Assembly: GCA_001311585.1 (NCBI GenBank)
Contig: BBBN01000050.1
Coordinates: 1-9,583, forward strand
Direction of reading: 5' to 3'
Source: Thermus sp. JCM 17653
GTDB taxonomy: Bacteria; Deinococcota; Deinococci; Deinococcales; Thermaceae
Length of the DNA stretch: 9,583 nucleotides
Shown in pieces: positions 8,315 to 9,583 of the stretch. The notes below the pieces were generated by a model. It was not told where the DNA came from, made no database searches, and worked only from the letters and a program-made list of their open reading frames with translations. The translations under genes and the position numbers were made by a program. Every line of letters starts with the position of its first letter. Position 1 is the first letter of the stretch.

Positions 8315-8541
8315 AGTGCTTCCTCAGCTTGTGGAACTGGTTGATCCCCCAGGTGCCAAGGCCCTTCACAAAGGTGACGAAGATGGCGTAAAGCAGGCCA
8401 GGGTGAGGGCGAAGCCACCGCCAGGACCACCCTCCAAGGCCTGGGCGGGGGCTTCTCCACGGGCTCCAGGAGCTTTTCCACCAGGGTCCTTTCCGTCCAC
8501 TCCCCCTGGATCAGGTCGTGGTCGGGATGCCTTTCAGCCAT
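8313..8541 (-). pseudogene. actC: actC remnant: NrfD-type quinol-binding subunit with large internal deletion
   Basis: ActC is an NrfD-like membrane subunit, usually 400-plus residues with eight to ten helices, forming the quinol site. Here only 76 codons remain after correcting two lost bases near 8414 and 8397. The N-terminus is typical: MAERHPDHDLIQGEWTERTL, then PVEKPPPRPW and one membrane helix (about 37-59). It reaches GLGTWGINQ, where ActC normally continues with P-V into helix two, but jumps to FHKLRKH and stop. The junction is near 8336/8337. ATG 8541 overlaps the actB stop (ATGGCTGA), and the actD ribosome site is intact, so both gene ends look native. It is probably an internal deletion or assembly collapse of roughly 1.1 kb. 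It could not form the quinol site as it stands. I cannot tell a biological deletion from an assembly fault. Confidence 0.75.
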
Positions 8542-9583
8542 GGGCCTCCTCCTTCTTTAGGCGGGGGTTGGGGTTTTTCAGGTGGGCCAGGTACGTGGTG
8601 CGGGGCCAGGTGTTGGCCTCCTCCAAGAGGGCATAGTGCCGCCCCTCCTTCCGGTGGGCCTGGATGGGGTCCTCCGGGTCCAGGAGGTCCCCGAAGTGGA
8701 TGGCCTTCCCGGGGCAGACCTCCTGGCAGGCGGTCTGGATCTCCCCGGTGCGGATCCCCCGTCCCTCCTTGGCGGCCTCGGCGCGGGCGAGCTCAATGCG
8801 CTGCACGCAGTAGGTGCACTTCTCCATGACCCCGCGGCTTCGGACCGTCACCTCGGGGTTCATGAGGAGGGCGAGGGGGCTCTCCTTGGCCCGCCTCGGG
8901 TCCCCTTGGCCGAGGAAGGCCTCGGCGTAGGGAAAGAAGTTGAAGCGCCGCGCCTTGTAGGGGCAGTTGGCGGAGCAGTACTTGGTGCCCACGCAACGGT
9001 TGTAGACCATGGGGTTGAGCCCCTCGTCGGAGTGCTCCGTGGCCGCCACGGGGCAGACCGCCTCGCAAGGGGCCTTTTCGCAGTGCTGGCACATCACGGG
9101 CTGGTGGAGGACGCCCTCCTCGGCGAAGTAGCGGTCCACGCGGATCCAGTGCATCTCCCGGCCCCTCTGCACCTCCTCCTTGCCCACCACGGGGATGTTG
9201 TTTTCCACCTGGCAGGCCAGGGTGCACAGGCCGCACCCCAGGCACCGGGCGAGGTCCACGCTCATGGCCCAGGCGTGCTCCCCCTGGGGCCAGGGGGGGT
9301 AGAAGGAGAGGCGCTTCTCCTCCTTGGGCTCCGCCTTCAGGGCCTCGGCCTCGGTGAGGACCTTCACCGCCTCCACCTCCCCCAGGTAGCCGTGGTACTG
9401 GGTGGAGACCAAAGGGTAGTCCCGGCCCGTGGGGGCCACCTCCGCCGCAAAGACCACCCCCTCCGGGTGGAAGAAGTGGGAAAGGGGCGCGGTGAGACTT
9501 CCCGGGGGGAGGAGGGGCAAAGGCCAGAGGGGAAGGAGGGCCTCCCTTCCCGAGGCCCGCACCCGGAGGAGGGCCCTTCTGGG
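8534..9583 (-). CDS. actB: ActB, iron-sulfur subunit of alternative complex III, C-terminal part (continues beyond the window)
   Basis: The gene is open at the right edge, so only its last 349 residues are seen. ActB usually joins a molybdopterin-oxidoreductase-like N-terminal domain without cofactor to a C-terminal iron-sulfur domain; this is the latter. The cluster motifs are in order: CLGCGLCTLAC, CQHCEKAPCEAVC, CVGTKYCSANC, and CTYC with the later CQEVC. They fit four cubane or 3Fe-4S clusters. The CVGTKYCSANCPYKARRFNFF segment is strongly ActB-like. The preceding region (SFYPPWPQGEHAWAM) links the two domains. The stop codon overlaps actC by eight bases, so the two are coupled. No indel is apparent in the 1050 bases. 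The N-terminal ActB domain and ActA should lie to the right. Confidence 0.88.
   Translation of the reverse strand, partial: PRRALLRVRASGREALLPLWPLPLLPPGSLTAPLSHFFHPEGVVFAAEVAPTGRDYPLVSTQYHGYLGEVEAVKVLTEAEALKAEPKEEKRLSFYPPWPQGEHAWAMSVDLARCLGCGLCTLACQVENNIPVVGKEEVQRGREMHWIRVDRYFAEEGVLHQPVMCQHCEKAPCEAVCPVAATEHSDEGLNPMVYNRCVGTKYCSANCPYKARRFNFFPYAEAFLGQGDPRRAKESPLALLMNPEVTVRSRGVMEKCTYCVQRIELARAEAAKEGRGIRTGEIQTACQEVCPGKAIHFGDLLDPEDPIQAHRKEGRHYALLEEANTWPRTTYLAHLKNPNPRLKKEEAHG

Overview
The window looks like chromosomal DNA of a Thermus species. It is very GC-rich with strong G/C third-position codon bias. The reconstructed proteins at the left end match the lysine-biosynthesis enzymes LysJ and LysK of the Thermus LysW-dependent alpha-aminoadipate pathway, and starts and promoters are Thermus-like. 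This is a judgement from family recognition; no database was searched.

Left half, + strand: a promoter and structured leader (1-135) precede lysJ (136-1319). A small hicB-hicA toxin-antitoxin pair (1324-1763) follows, then lysK (1735-2809). All four genes are packed with gaps or overlaps of at most 29 bases, so they read as one operon that does the amino-transfer and release steps of LysW-linked lysine synthesis, with a toxin-antitoxin module inside it. Next is a membrane-anchored diguanylate cyclase (2831-4421) with an apparent leaderless start. A perfect 12-bp hairpin (4426-4453) separates it from the convergent right half.

Right half, - strand, in transcription order from the right edge: actB (partial, iron-sulfur end), actC (reduced to a 76-codon remnant), actD, actE and actF of alternative complex III, a quinol:cytochrome c-type oxidoreductase. 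After an 81-base gap with a striking palindrome come an SQR-like flavoprotein (sulfide:quinone oxidoreductase family) and a DUF1641 protein. Together they suggest a chain in which sulfide (or another reductant) reduces quinone, which alternative complex III would then oxidise. Its quinol-binding subunit ActC is mostly missing here.

Most long genes carry single-base indels, about 18 events in all. Correcting them gives clean full-length proteins: LysJ 395 aa, LysK 358, diguanylate cyclase 530, DUF1641 203, SQR-like 376, ActF 332 and ActE 171. They concentrate in G/C or A/T runs and often compensate each other, so I read them mainly as sequencing errors and annotate whole genes across them. No intergenic stretch exceeds 300 bases. 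I saw no tRNA, rRNA, CRISPR array or insertion sequence.
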